Assembly: GCA_002840565.1 (NCBI GenBank)
Contig: PHBK01000010.1
Coordinates: 184,375 to 248,374 of the forward strand
Length of the DNA: 64,000 nucleotides
Origin: Deltaproteobacteria bacterium HGW-Deltaproteobacteria-12
GTDB lineage: Bacteria > Desulfobacterota > Syntrophia > Syntrophales > Smithellaceae
Direction: 5' to 3'
Below the pieces are notes generated by a model that was not told the origin of the DNA, did no database searches, and saw nothing but the letters and a program-made list of their open reading frames with translations. Positions 22,842 to 31,836 of this stretch are shown piece by piece (positions within the stretch are counted from its first letter, which is position 1; every line of letters begins with the position of its first letter). The translations under genes and the position numbers were made by a program.

Positions 22842-23103
22842 AAAGGGGACGGTTCTATTATTCGCTATTCCTCAGGTAATTTGCCTCGTCTTTCACTCAT
22901 ATTCTCTCACCCTCTTCTTGTAAGAGTAAGCTGCCGGCAATCCGCATTCAGCAGAAATCCACAACACCCATCAAACAACTGAGCAGCTGTAACTCAGCTA
23001 GCCTATTAACACTGAACAATCAGTAACAACATTTGACCAGCTCTTACTGATAAATGAGGTGATATTTTCTCATAAAATATCATAAAATAGAACCGTCCCC
23101 TTT
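22842..23103. mobile_element. 262-bp MITE/REP-like element with 17-bp terminal inverted repeats
   Basis: AAAGGGGACGGTTCTAT (22842-22858) is exactly inverted at 23087-23103. The inside has no coding frame. Ends of this GGGGACGGTTCTATT type accompany RAYT-like transposases in other deltaproteobacteria (from memory). It exactly fills the gap between two convergent genes, which suits a non-disruptive insertion. Confidence 0.7.
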
Positions 23104-23106
23104 TCC

Positions 23107-24771
23107 TTACTTCTTTTGTTTTGCCTCCTCTTCTTCGCGGAGAATCTTGCGGAGAATCTTACCGATCGCGGATTTGGGAATCGACTCTCTGAATTCGACC
23201 AGTTTTGGTACTTTGTATGGGGCCAGCTTTTCCTTGCAAAATGAGATTATTTCCTCGGCCGTGCATGATTCTCCCGACTTCAGAACAATATAAGCCTTGA
23301 CAGTCTCGCCACGGTATTCGTCTTTGACACCCAGCGATACCGCCTCGGCCACTTTGGGGTGCTGGAAGAGGACTTCATCGATATCACGCGGATAGATGTT
23401 GAATCCGCCGGCTATAATCATGTCTTTTTTCCGGTCGACGATAAACATATATCCGTCTTCATCGCGGATGGCGATGTCGCCCGTATAAAGCCAGCCGTCC
23501 TTGAGCTGCCCTGCCGTCTCTTCCGGGTTGTTCCAATAGCCCTGCATGATGACGGGCCCTTTCATTATTATTTCCCCCGGCTGCCCCTGAGCAACTTCCG
23601 TGACGCCGTCATCAATGTCCACTAGCTTGACATCGTTGTCGGGGATGGGAATGCCGATGCTCCCAACCTTTTTCATGCCCAGAACCGGGCTGAAGATGCC
23701 AACGGAAGTGGATTCGGACAGCCCGTAGCCTTCGCTGAAATATATGCCCATATCCTTGACCTTATCAATGAGTTCCGCGGCCATGGGCGCCGCACCGGAG
23801 CTCAGCAGGCCTATTTTCTTGGCCAGGTTCAATTCCTCTGCTTTCGGATGGCTGATTAGAGCGTTAATTAATGTCGGCACCGTTGGGAAAAACGTAATTT
23901 CATTTAAGTTGGCCAACAGGCCAATCATCTCGTCGATGTTGAAACGGGGCACCTGAATCTGCGTGGCACAGGAGAACATAGCCCAGTTCATGACAAGAAT
24001 GTTGCCAAAAACATGGAAATAAGGCAGGACGGCCATCACGGTCCGGCGCTCCGGAAGAGTCAGGCTGATGGTGGGATTTCCCCACAAAGCACAGCCCATA
24101 ACCGCCGCAATAACGTTCCCGTGGGTCAATACAGCGCCTTTGGGAACACCTGTAGTACCGCCGGTAAATTGGATCAGGGCCGGGTCACGGGGGTTAACCT
24201 CAACTTTGGAGCGACGCGTAGAGGTCGTTTTGTCGATCAGTTCCGAGAAATGAAGCCACCCTTCCTCCAGATCGAGGCTCTTGGCGGAACTGACCGGAAA
24301 TCCCTTGATATAGTCAGTAACAGCCGTCACTATCACTCTATCTATCTTTACATCCCTGCATAAAGTACGAATTGCCGGGAGAGCCATATCGAAGGTAATC
24401 AGGGTAGTCATTCCCGAAGTATTGGCCATCAGCTTTAACTCATCAGGAGTGTATAAAGGATTGAGGTTGACGATAATGGCGCCAATTGATAAGGCCGCAT
24501 AATAAGCAATCGGATACTGAGGACAGTTCGGCAGGTGAAGCCCTATGCGGTCCCCTTTCTTAATGTCCAGTGCCGCCAGCGCATTGGCAAAACGCAAGAT
24601 CTGGGTACGCAGTTCCCAGAAGGTGACTTCTGTGCCAAAATAGCTCAGTGCAGGTTTATCCGGATACGTGTTGGCTGGCAGTTCAACGAGATTGTGAACC
24701 GCCAGACGAGGATAACGGATGGTTGTGGGAACGTTATAGTCATAATGCTGGTGCCAAGGTTTTGTTTCCAT
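23107..24771 (-). CDS. Long-chain acyl-CoA ligase (AMP-binding, FadD-like)
   Basis: A 554-residue adenylate-forming enzyme. FTGGTTGVPKGAVLTH is the P-loop-like AMP motif, GYGLSES the A5 motif, GWLYTGDIAIRDEDGY the A7 and GGFNIYPRDIDEVL the A8 hinge. The C-terminal PKSAIGKILRKILRE holds the catalytic Lys. It activates a fatty or aromatic acid to the CoA thioester using ATP. In a syntrophic-type anaerobe this would feed beta-oxidation, although no beta-oxidation genes adjoin. ATG at 24771 has AGGAGGTAAT upstream. It is about the usual length for the family. Confidence 0.9.
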   Translation of the reverse strand: METKPWHQHYDYNVPTTIRYPRLAVHNLVELPANTYPDKPALSYFGTEVTFWELRTQILRFANALAALDIKKGDRIGLHLPNCPQYPIAYYAALSIGAIIVNLNPLYTPDELKLMANTSGMTTLITFDMALPAIRTLCRDVKIDRVIVTAVTDYIKGFPVSSAKSLDLEEGWLHFSELIDKTTSTRRSKVEVNPRDPALIQFTGGTTGVPKGAVLTHGNVIAAVMGCALWGNPTISLTLPERRTVMAVLPYFHVFGNILVMNWAMFSCATQIQVPRFNIDEMIGLLANLNEITFFPTVPTLINALISHPKAEELNLAKKIGLLSSGAAPMAAELIDKVKDMGIYFSEGYGLSESTSVGIFSPVLGMKKVGSIGIPIPDNDVKLVDIDDGVTEVAQGQPGEIIMKGPVIMQGYWNNPEETAGQLKDGWLYTGDIAIRDEDGYMFIVDRKKDMIIAGGFNIYPRDIDEVLFQHPKVAEAVSLGVKDEYRGETVKAYIVLKSGESCTAEEIISFCKEKLAPYKVPKLVEFRESIPKSAIGKILRKILREEEEAKQKK

Positions 24772-24983
24772 ATTACCTCCTGCGATAAATGAAATTTATA
24801 CTTGCATCCAATAATAAATGTTACGCTTTAATGTGACCTGCGCCAAATATCATCCCTGCTGCAAAGAACCAACATTAATAGCTTTCAGCTCCTTTCCCAA
24901 GCATTTTACCGCCTGACCCATTTTCTCCTGAAGGCGACCTTGAGGATTATGGTTTTTGACTTCCTTGTGGTTTACCACTAAAA

Positions 24984-25011
24984 AAGAGCAAACTGACAGC
25001 AGTTTGCTCTT
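24984..25011. terminator. Bidirectional intrinsic terminator
   Basis: AAGAGCAAACTG (24984-24995), loop ACAG, CAGTTTGCTCTT (25000-25011), with an A-run on the left and a T-run on the right. It ends the Lys-rich protein gene (minus strand), whose stop codon lies 17 bases away. Confidence 0.85.
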
Positions 25012-25027
25012 TTTCAATCTCTTAATA

Positions 25028-25426
25028 TTATTCTTCTTTTTTCTTACGAGGCTGTTTCTTGGGTTCTGCAGTTTCTGCATTGTCGGTCTTCTTTTTCGGT
25101 TTCGCTTCTTTTTCGGCCCCCGCCGCTTTTTTCTTTTGCTTCGCCTCAGGCACTACCGGCTCTGCTGCTTCCTCTTTTTTCGCCAGGTCTGCCAATTTTT
25201 GCACTTTGGCTTGAGCCAGGGCTGCATTTAGCTGCACAAATTTCTCAATCGCTTTAATTCTTATATTGGTTTCTCTGATTTTAGCTTTTAGATTTTTTAC
25301 AAGAGGATCACTTAATCCTTTTTCTTTGCTTATCCCCTTTTGAGCCAGTTGCTGCAATCGCAGTTCCAGCTTTTTCTCTAAAATCCGGCGCTGTTCAATT
25401 CTCACATCCTTACTTTTCGATGACAT
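25028..25426 (-). CDS. Lys-rich protein of unknown function with a helical core
   Basis: A 132-residue protein. Residues 1-75 form a predicted coiled-coil/helical region (RILEKKLELRLQQLAQKG, then AKIRETNIRIKAIEKF). The last ~55 residues are a low-complexity Lys/Glu/Ala tail (KPKKKTDNAETAEPKKQP) with repeated KKK. Such tails favour nucleic-acid or acidic-partner binding, as in histone H1-like bacterial proteins; that is inference only. ATG at 25426 follows GGGGAGGAAAAA, a better start than the upstream ATG. It has its own terminator. Confidence 0.6.
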   Translation of the reverse strand: MSSKSKDVRIEQRRILEKKLELRLQQLAQKGISKEKGLSDPLVKNLKAKIRETNIRIKAIEKFVQLNAALAQAKVQKLADLAKKEEAAEPVVPEAKQKKKAAGAEKEAKPKKKTDNAETAEPKKQPRKKKEE

Positions 25427-25568
25427 TTTTTCCTCCCCTTGTTTTTTTAAGAAATTGTAGAAAAGAAATATCAATCTTTTCAATCAAAAGCTATAAAAAT
25501 AATTTACGTCTATACACTGAACCGATTTATCAGTGACGCTGGAACCGAGTTGATATACAATTAATTTT

Positions 25569-27293
25569 CTATTCCGCCAGAGAATCGTAACTTTGGAAAT
25601 TATCCCGGCCTTTTTCTTTGACTTTATACATGGCTATATCTGCGTTTTTCTTCAACGCGTCGAAATCCTCACCATCATCGGGATAGACGGCAATGCCAAT
25701 GCTGGCGGTTACCTTCAATTCATAATTTTTCAGAATGAAAGAATCCTGGAAAGACTTAACTATTTTTCTGGCCACAATTTCGGCATCTTTGTTCTGATTA
25801 ATTTCCGGCAGGAGAAGCATGAACTCATCGCCTCCCATCCTGGCCAACGTATCGCTTTTGCGCAGAAGGCCGCGCAGTCGAGTACCGACAGCCTGCAGCA
25901 GCAAATCACCTATGTCGTGTCCCAATGAATCATTAATCAGCTTGAATCTATCCAGATCCACCATCATAACGGCAAATTTTCTATTATTTCGCTTTGCCGC
26001 CGACATAACCACATTCAAGCGGTCATTGAAAAGCAAACGATTCGGCAAATCGGTAAGTGTATCATGATAGGCCATCCGCAGAATTGTCGCTTCCGCCTTC
26101 TTGCGGTCATCAATATCCCTGGCCATACCGCGAAAGCCAATAGGCTTTCCGGCTAGATTCTTCATCAATGATAACGAAATTTCTATCTGCTTTTTAACGC
26201 CGTCCTTGCCGACAATTTCGAAATCCGACCTTTTTTCCGGCTGCCCGGTGCGATAAACCTGCCGGCCCAGTTGGATAAGTTTACCGGCAGTTTCCTTATC
26301 CATGAATTGGCGATGTTTCATTCCTTTTAATTCTTCCCGGTTATAGCCAAAGATTTTACGGCAGGATTCATTAAAGAAAGTCATCCGGCCTTTTAAATCA
26401 AGTTCATAGTAACCGTCTTCAATGTTTTCTAAAATTGACCGATAGCGCTCCTCGCTGTTTCTCAGAGCTTCTTCGGCCATCTTGCGGTCATGGATATCGA
26501 CATAATTGCCGAGTATTTCCCTTTGCCCGTCAAAAACAATAGGAATGACAATTTCCATTGTCCACTTGATCTGGCCGCTTTTGGTAATTGTCCGGAACTC
26601 ATAAGGCACCGGCTGTTGAATTTTGAGCATTTTGACTGCTTTTTCCCGGACTGTTTCCCGGTCTTCCGGATGGACTATATCCATTGAACTCATACCGATC
26701 AGTTCGTTGGCACTGTAGCCGACATATTCCTGAAATTTGGGATTGACGAAACGGAATTTACCGTCACGGAGGATATAAATGCCTACCAGGGAACTGATAG
26801 CCAGTGATTTGTAGAACTCTTTTTCGCGCTCATGCTCAGTTATATCGCGCACAATGCAATGTAAGATCTTTTTCCCTTTTAGTTCCAAACCATTGAAGCT
26901 GACTGCCGCATCAAATACGATGTTGCCTGCTTGAGCCAGCTTCCCTTCAAAATATTGTGATTCGCCGCTCAGAGCATCATTTATGACCTGCCTTATTTTT
27001 TCCCGGGAATCCGAGCCGTCCGGCTGTCTTGGAGGTAAATATTGATCGAGAGAATGGTTGATGATCTGTTCGCGGCTGCACGAAAACATTTCCAGTGTTT
27101 TTTTATTGCAATCAACAACTTTGTCTCCCTCCAGGAAAAAAATGGCATCACTGGCAGACTCAAACAAGGTATAGAAATTGGTTCCTAAAAGTTCTTTGAT
27201 GTTGATTAAATTGTCGGTATTTGCCGATTGTGACGGCGACGGGTTACCTTCGGGCTGATATGAAGGTTGATCAGTTCTCTTGCGATTATTCAT
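25569..27293 (-). CDS. PAS-PAS-PAS-GGDEF diguanylate cyclase
   Basis: A 574-residue soluble signalling protein. Three PAS/PAC units (about 35-155, 165-275 and 285-405) precede a GGDEF domain (about 410-570). The active-site loop reads RMGGDEF, intact, and an inhibitory I-site RKSD lies five residues before it. It should make c-di-GMP from two GTP and be product-inhibited. There is no membrane segment, so the signal is cytoplasmic (redox, ligand or oxygen through PAS). No EAL domain is present. It may supply the second messenger read by the PilZ protein at 9021-9509, though they are not linked. Confidence 0.92.
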   Translation of the reverse strand: MNNRKRTDQPSYQPEGNPSPSQSANTDNLINIKELLGTNFYTLFESASDAIFFLEGDKVVDCNKKTLEMFSCSREQIINHSLDQYLPPRQPDGSDSREKIRQVINDALSGESQYFEGKLAQAGNIVFDAAVSFNGLELKGKKILHCIVRDITEHEREKEFYKSLAISSLVGIYILRDGKFRFVNPKFQEYVGYSANELIGMSSMDIVHPEDRETVREKAVKMLKIQQPVPYEFRTITKSGQIKWTMEIVIPIVFDGQREILGNYVDIHDRKMAEEALRNSEERYRSILENIEDGYYELDLKGRMTFFNESCRKIFGYNREELKGMKHRQFMDKETAGKLIQLGRQVYRTGQPEKRSDFEIVGKDGVKKQIEISLSLMKNLAGKPIGFRGMARDIDDRKKAEATILRMAYHDTLTDLPNRLLFNDRLNVVMSAAKRNNRKFAVMMVDLDRFKLINDSLGHDIGDLLLQAVGTRLRGLLRKSDTLARMGGDEFMLLLPEINQNKDAEIVARKIVKSFQDSFILKNYELKVTASIGIAVYPDDGEDFDALKKNADIAMYKVKEKGRDNFQSYDSLAE

Positions 27294-27407
27294 ATCGGCG
27301 GTATTACCTTTCGAATTGAAGATAATTAGTTATTTAGTACCTTCATCCCTTTAATATGTCAAATAATTTGTGCTCTATTGGCCTTTATCTTTAATACAGT
27401 CAGCTTT

Positions 27408-28571
27408 TTATTCATGTTCGAGCAAGGCAATGACTTCAATATGCTGCGTGTGCGGAAACATATCAAGAGGCAGAATTCGCCTGAGCTTATAGCCGAATCC
27501 GATTAACCGCTGGACATCCCGCGCTTGAGTTCCCGGATTGCAGGAAACATAAATCAGTCTCTGGGGCAATAAGAAAGCAATTTCCTTTAGAACTGTTTCG
27601 CTGCAACCGACACGCGGCGGGTCAAGAATCAGTAAATCAATTCTCCCGACAAGAGTTGAAAATTCGCGTTTCAATAATTCTTCTCCGGCATCGCCGCAGA
27701 TAAACTTTACGTTTTGTATATTTTCCTTCTCGGCGTTTATCCGGGCAAACTTGACCGCTCTGGGGTTTGATTCAATCCCGCAAACGGATTTAGCGAAAGG
27801 CGCCAGAAAAATGGAAAAAAGGCCGCAGCCGCAATAAACATCAACGACTGTATTTACCGGCCCTGATAATGCCAGCATTCTTATTTCATCAACCAGAGTT
27901 TCTGTTAAAAACAGGTTGTTCTGAAAAAATCCATCGGCAGAAACCAAAAATTGCTTGTCTTTGACCACGCGCCTGATTTGCCCCTTTTCAGCTTTATCAT
28001 CGCCCGGCAAATCCGACCAGATAGTCAGACGGGTATCTTCTGCATGACGAATGGATGCATTTTCCCGGAGCCTGCCGATTTTATCATTTATTGTTTCCTC
28101 CATGATTTCACAGCGCTTAATATCGACAATTTTACTGCCGGAAACATCGAGGAATCCCAGTCTGCCGCCGCTACGATGAATTTGCGCTTTCCCCCGGTAA
28201 TGATAGTCCGGCAATGAAGCAGCCACCGATAAAACCGGCGGTGCGTTGATCCGGCCGATCTTTACAAAAGCTTCCTCAACCTGCATTTTTTTTATTTCCA
28301 GCTGCCGACCATAACTTATATGCTGATAACAACAACCCCCGCAGTTTTCATAATAAGAGCACAGCGGACTCACCCGTAAAGGCGAGGCTTTGATAATTTT
28401 TAATATTTTAGCGCGGGCAAAACTTTTTTTGCATTTTTTAATTTCAATCTCCAGTTCATCTCCCGGAGCTGCAAAGGGAACAAAAACAACAAAGTTGTCT
28501 ATGCGGCCGATCCCCTCCCCACCGAAAGCAATTTTATCTATCTGAATAATTTGGCGATCTTTAAGCTTCAA
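27408..28571 (-). CDS. rlmD: 23S rRNA (uracil-5-)-methyltransferase, RlmD/RumA-like
   Basis: A 387-residue TrmA/RlmD-family enzyme. An N-terminal TRAM domain (IDKIAFGGEGIGR) is followed by CSYYENCGGCCYQH, whose cysteines bind a 4Fe-4S cluster, and a Rossmann methyltransferase domain (VVDVYCGCGLFS, then ILDPPRVGCS, then VSCNPGTQARD with the catalytic Cys). It methylates a uracil C5, most likely U1939 of 23S rRNA, though close paralogues act on U747 or tRNA. I chose TTG at 28571 because the family's TRAM domain begins there. An upstream ATG at 28643 would add 24 residues without similarity and would overlap the divergent rhomboid region. Confidence 0.85.
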   Translation of the reverse strand: MKLKDRQIIQIDKIAFGGEGIGRIDNFVVFVPFAAPGDELEIEIKKCKKSFARAKILKIIKASPLRVSPLCSYYENCGGCCYQHISYGRQLEIKKMQVEEAFVKIGRINAPPVLSVAASLPDYHYRGKAQIHRSGGRLGFLDVSGSKIVDIKRCEIMEETINDKIGRLRENASIRHAEDTRLTIWSDLPGDDKAEKGQIRRVVKDKQFLVSADGFFQNNLFLTETLVDEIRMLALSGPVNTVVDVYCGCGLFSIFLAPFAKSVCGIESNPRAVKFARINAEKENIQNVKFICGDAGEELLKREFSTLVGRIDLLILDPPRVGCSETVLKEIAFLLPQRLIYVSCNPGTQARDVQRLIGFGYKLRRILPLDMFPHTQHIEVIALLEHE

Positions 28572-28709
28572 AAGGACACCTTTTCCGAGTGATAGCAAAA
28601 TACTATATAGGATGATTTTACCCCCCGTCAATATAAGTTGCATTTTTCTTTACAACTGTGTTCATTCTTGTTAACCTGTCGGCTAAAATTGAGTATTAAC
28701 AGGTTTAAA

Positions 28710-29564
28710 ATGCCAGCCCAAAGAAATTCCATTCTCTGCCCTAATTGCCGCAAACTGATCAGCGCCGATGAACCTGCCTGCCCTTACTGCGGACTTAAAA
28801 AACCGGGATTGCATAATGCGGCTGGGTTTATCCGCAAACTGTTTCTTACTTTTGACCCGGTAAATGTTATTATCTATACAAATGTTGTTTTTTATCTGTT
28901 TGCGCTTTTCATCAATCCCGGAGAAATATTTTCCAGCCCGGGAGGCCTTTTTGATTTTTTATCCCCATCGAATAAAAGCCTTTTTTTATTAGGCGCAACA
29001 GGCACTATTCCCGTTTTCCAGTTTCATCGCTACTGGACTCTTCTTTCCGCATCTTTTTTGCATGGCAGCATTTTACATATCATCTTTAATATGATGGCGT
29101 TTGCCCAACTCGCCCCTTTCATTCTTCGTGAGTTCGGCCTTTATCGTTTTTTGAATATATACATCCTCAGCGGCATTGCCGGTTTTATTGTTTCTTTGAT
29201 CTTTGGAGTTCCTTTCACCATCGGCGCCTCGGCCAGTCTCTGCGGATTAATCGGTGCAATTATTTATTACGGGAAAAGCCGCGGCGGATACTACGGACAA
29301 GCCATCTACAAACAGGCCATGGGCTGGGTTGCGGGACTTATCATCTTCGGACTATTGATTAGCGGGATTAACAACTGGGCGCATGGCGGCGGACTGCTCG
29401 CCGGATTTTTACTCGCCCTTTTTATGGGCTATAATGACAACAAGCAGGAAACAGCCTGGCATAAACTTCTGTCTGCAGCAGCTGTTTTAATTACCGCCGG
29501 CGTTTTGATCTGGGCAGCAGTTTATTCCCTTGCTTATTTATTCTCTTCACCGGTGTCTCTCTAA
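28710..29564 (+). CDS. Rhomboid intramembrane serine protease with N-terminal zinc ribbon
   Basis: A 284-residue protein. Residues 10-27 hold CPNC...CPYC, a zinc ribbon; the rest has six membrane helices. The rhomboid signatures are HGSILHIIFNMMAFAQL (conserved Asn and His), GASAS (catalytic Ser) and NNWAHGGGLLAGF (catalytic His). It cuts membrane-spanning substrates within the bilayer. ATG at 28710 starts right before the zinc ribbon; a longer frame upstream has no matching features. It is divergent from the rlmD gene. Confidence 0.9.
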   Translation: MPAQRNSILCPNCRKLISADEPACPYCGLKKPGLHNAAGFIRKLFLTFDPVNVIIYTNVVFYLFALFINPGEIFSSPGGLFDFLSPSNKSLFLLGATGTIPVFQFHRYWTLLSASFLHGSILHIIFNMMAFAQLAPFILREFGLYRFLNIYILSGIAGFIVSLIFGVPFTIGASASLCGLIGAIIYYGKSRGGYYGQAIYKQAMGWVAGLIIFGLLISGINNWAHGGGLLAGFLLALFMGYNDNKQETAWHKLLSAAAVLITAGVLIWAAVYSLAYLFSSPVSL

Positions 29565-29727
29565 GAGCCGGATGACGCTTCATGGATGAATAAACAATAT
29601 TGGAATTCCCGGGAAACTGGCTTATTGTCATAAATCACATTGACAGAAAATAGCCGCTCCCTTATGTTAGTGGATAATTGAAAAATTTTGACCTTTTGTT
29701 CTAATAACTTATTTGTGAGGTGAACCC

Positions 29728-30126
29728 ATGAAGAAAAACACTGTCTTTTTACTGCTGATATTTCTGGGTGTCCTGATCGGCTGCGACGCGGCGATCACCA
29801 TGAGGGGGAAAGTTATGAGCGTCAGTTCAGGACAATTTATTTATCAGGATGGCAACTTGATCACCAACTATAAAGCCGACATCGATCTGGTCTGGTCCGC
29901 TTGTGAAAAAACGGTAACACAATTGAAGGGCACGGATGTTAAAAAAGAGCGCAAAATCTCCACGGGCACGATTAAAGCAGTCATTCAAGATGAAAAAGTG
30001 AATATATACGTTGAATATATTACCAAGAATTCTACTTCTGTCTCCATTTTTGTAGGAGTGGCCGGCAATAATATGGCTTCCCGGCTGATTCATGAAAAAA
30101 TTACCGGTAATTTAATCAATCCCTAG
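29728..30126 (+). CDS. DUF3568 family lipoprotein
   Basis: A 132-residue protein with a lipoprotein signal (LGVLIGC, Cys at residue 19). The mature region matches DUF3568: an early YKADIDLVWSACEKTV, a central ISTGTIKAVI, then VYVEYITKNSTSVSI-like strands and a final NMASRLIHEKI. Its role is unknown; the family is found in deltaproteobacteria. ATG at 29728 has GTGAGGTGAAC upstream. A strong terminator follows. Confidence 0.7.
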   Translation: MKKNTVFLLLIFLGVLIGCDAAITMRGKVMSVSSGQFIYQDGNLITNYKADIDLVWSACEKTVTQLKGTDVKKERKISTGTIKAVIQDEKVNIYVEYITKNSTSVSIFVGVAGNNMASRLIHEKITGNLINP

Positions 30127-30161
30127 GCCTTAACTCTTTAAGAATTGCAGAATCTCCATAA

Positions 30162-30192
30162 AAACCGTCAGGGTTTTATCCCCTGACGGTTT
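30162..30192. terminator. Intrinsic terminator between the DUF3568 gene and trpB2 (convergent)
   Basis: AAACCGTCAGGG (30162-30173), loop TTTTATC, CCCTGACGGTTT (30181-30192), with A- and T-rich flanks on both sides. It probably serves both convergent genes. Confidence 0.85.
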
Positions 30193-30212
30193 CTTTATGG
30201 AACTAAAATCTT

Positions 30213-31574
30213 TTATGGTTTCGGAAAATCCTTGATCGCCTTTAATGCTCTTTCTATTTCTTCATCAGGCAATTCATAAGCCTCTAGTTTGCCCGATAAA
30301 TAAGCATCATAGGCGCCAAGATCAACCAGGCCATGACCGCTCCAGTTAAAGAGAATAATTTTTTCCTTGCCTTCTTCTTTGGCGCGCAGCGCTTCATCGA
30401 CAACAGCTGCCAAAACGTGGTTGGTTTCTGGTGCGGGAATAAACCCTTCCGTCCGCGCCCATTTGACACCGGCATCAAATGTTTTCAGCTGGTCATATGC
30501 TCTGGCTTCAATAAATCTCTCCCGAACCAGATGGCTGACGATAGGAGCCATGCCATGGTAACGCAGGCCGCCGGCATGAATTGGCGCCGGAATATAATCA
30601 TGGCCCAGCGTATACATAGGCAAAAGCGGCGTTGTTTTTGCCAGATCACCGAAGTCATAGGCAAACGGGCCTTTGGTCATGCTGGGGCAGGAAGATGGTT
30701 CCGCCCCGACTATATTCACCTGTTTGCCATGAATCTTGTCGCAGACAAACGGCGTGGCAATTCCGGCAAAATTACTGCCTCCGCCGCAGCAACCCATCAC
30801 CACATCAGGATAAATGCCGAGTTTCTGCATTTGTTTTTGTGCTTCCAGACCGATAATCGATTGGTACAGCAAGACATGGTTCAAAACGCTGCCCAGTGCA
30901 TACTTAGTATCTTTGCTGGTGACGGCATCTTCGATGGCTTCACTGATGGCAATGCCCAGGGAACCGGGAGAATCGGGATGCTCTGCCAGAACGTTGCGGC
31001 CGGCCTGGGTCATATTGCTGGGACTGGGAATGCATTCCGCACCCCAGGTGTTCATCATCATGCGACGGTATGGTTTTTGTTCATAGCTGACCTTGACCAT
31101 ATACACACGGCAAACCAGATCAAACATCTGGCAGGCCATGGATAGGGCGCTGCCCCACTGACCCGCGCCGGTTTCCGTGGTGATGCGTTTAGTTCCGGCT
31201 ACTTTGTTGTAGTAGGCCATCGGTATCGCGGCGTTAGGCTTGTGCGATCCGGCCGGGCTGACACCTTCATTTTTATAATAAATCTGTACCGGGCAGTTCA
31301 GTAGTTTTTCAAAATTGCGCGCACGGTACAGGGGAGAGGGACGCCACAGCAGATACTTTTGCAGCACTTCCTCGGGTATGTCGATCCACCTTTGAGTGGA
31401 GACTTCCTGCTCAATTATATTCATGGGGAAAATAGCGGCCAGATCTTCGGCTTGAACCGGCTGTCCTGTACCCGGATGCAGCGGCGGTTTCATCGGCGTG
31501 GGCAAGTCCGCCATAACATTATACCATTGTTTCGGAATTTCCTGATCTTCCAGCTGTACTTTGACCTGTTTCAT
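30213..31574 (-). CDS. trpB2: Tryptophan synthase beta chain, TrpB2 type
   Basis: A 453-residue PLP enzyme, longer than TrpB1 as expected of the TrpB2 group. [10 protein letters not shown] carries the PLP-binding Lys, [12 protein letters not shown] the catalytic Glu region, and [11 protein letters not shown] the phosphate loop. It condenses indole with L-serine to tryptophan; TrpB2 enzymes usually work without TrpA and may salvage free indole. No other trp gene is beside it. ATG at 31574 follows AGGAGAATACTT. The leader encodes an 18-residue peptide with three consecutive Trp codons and an attenuator, which strongly supports a tryptophan-related function rather than another beta-replacement reaction. 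Confidence 0.9.
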   Translation of the reverse strand: MKQVKVQLEDQEIPKQWYNVMADLPTPMKPPLHPGTGQPVQAEDLAAIFPMNIIEQEVSTQRWIDIPEEVLQKYLLWRPSPLYRARNFEKLLNCPVQIYYKNEGVSPAGSHKPNAAIPMAYYNKVAGTKRITTETGAGQWGSALSMACQMFDLVCRVYMVKVSYEQKPYRRMMMNTWGAECIPSPSNMTQAGRNVLAEHPDSPGSLGIAISEAIEDAVTSKDTKYALGSVLNHVLLYQSIIGLEAQKQMQKLGIYPDVVMGCCGGGSNFAGIATPFVCDKIHGKQVNIVGAEPSSCPSMTKGPFAYDFGDLAKTTPLLPMYTLGHDYIPAPIHAGGLRYHGMAPIVSHLVRERFIEARAYDQLKTFDAGVKWARTEGFIPAPETNHVLAAVVDEALRAKEEGKEKIILFNWSGHGLVDLGAYDAYLSGKLEAYELPDEEIERALKAIKDFPKP

Positions 31575-31614
31575 AAGTATTCTCCTTTTTGAATTGATTG
31601 ATAAAACTAAAAAA

Positions 31615-31719
31615 AAATGCCATGGGTTTTCTTCCCACGGCATTTATATTTTTATAAGTTGAACTCATGGGAAGGATATTCCCTGCCCATGCTCACCTTT
31701 TATTCGAGCTTATGGGCAG
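31615..31719 (-). promoter_or_regulatory. Tryptophan attenuator (alternative hairpins) upstream of trpB2
   Basis: In transcript order five segments alternate. A (31706-31719) ends the leader peptide and contains its stop codon. B is 31683-31694, C 31666-31675, D 31631-31645 and E 31615-31626. A pairs with B (CTGCCCAT/ATGGGCAG plus GCTC/GAGC) and C with D (CTTCCCAT/GTGGGAAG): antitermination. B with C (CATGGG/CCCATG) and D with E (AAATGCCGTGGG/CCCATGGCATTT) form the terminator, followed by a run of about ten U. A ribosome stalled at the Trp codons leaves A free (readthrough); one at the stop codon masks A (termination). Confidence 0.85.
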
Positions 31720-31766
31720 ACTGTTAAAGCCTGCCACCACCAGTTATTATAATTTATTGCGATCAT
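31710..31766 (-). CDS. trpL: trp leader peptide (18 aa, three tandem Trp codons)
   Basis: The frame ATG...TAA encodes MIAINYNNWWWQALTVCP. The TGG TGG TGG run is at 31742-31734, a few codons before the stop, which lies in attenuator segment A. The start is 192 bases upstream of the trpB2 ATG. The ribosome-binding site is modest (GTGATAAAG). Three Trp codons in an 18-codon frame placed exactly before alternative hairpins and a U-run are the hallmark of ribosome-mediated attenuation. Confidence 0.85.
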   Translation of the reverse strand: MIAINYNNWWWQALTVCP

Positions 31767-31821
31767 CTTTATCACTTCATTTTAATTATTCGACTTTTCA
31801 GTAACACAACAAATTAATGTA

Positions 31822-31827
31822 TGTCAA
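31822..31827 (-). promoter_or_regulatory. Candidate -35 element for the trpL-trpB2 transcript
   Basis: On the minus strand TTGACA lies about 56 bases before the leader ATG. The -10 region (TTACTG/TACTGA, 17-18 bases on) is weak. Confidence 0.35.
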
Positions 31828-31836
31828 GCAGAAATT

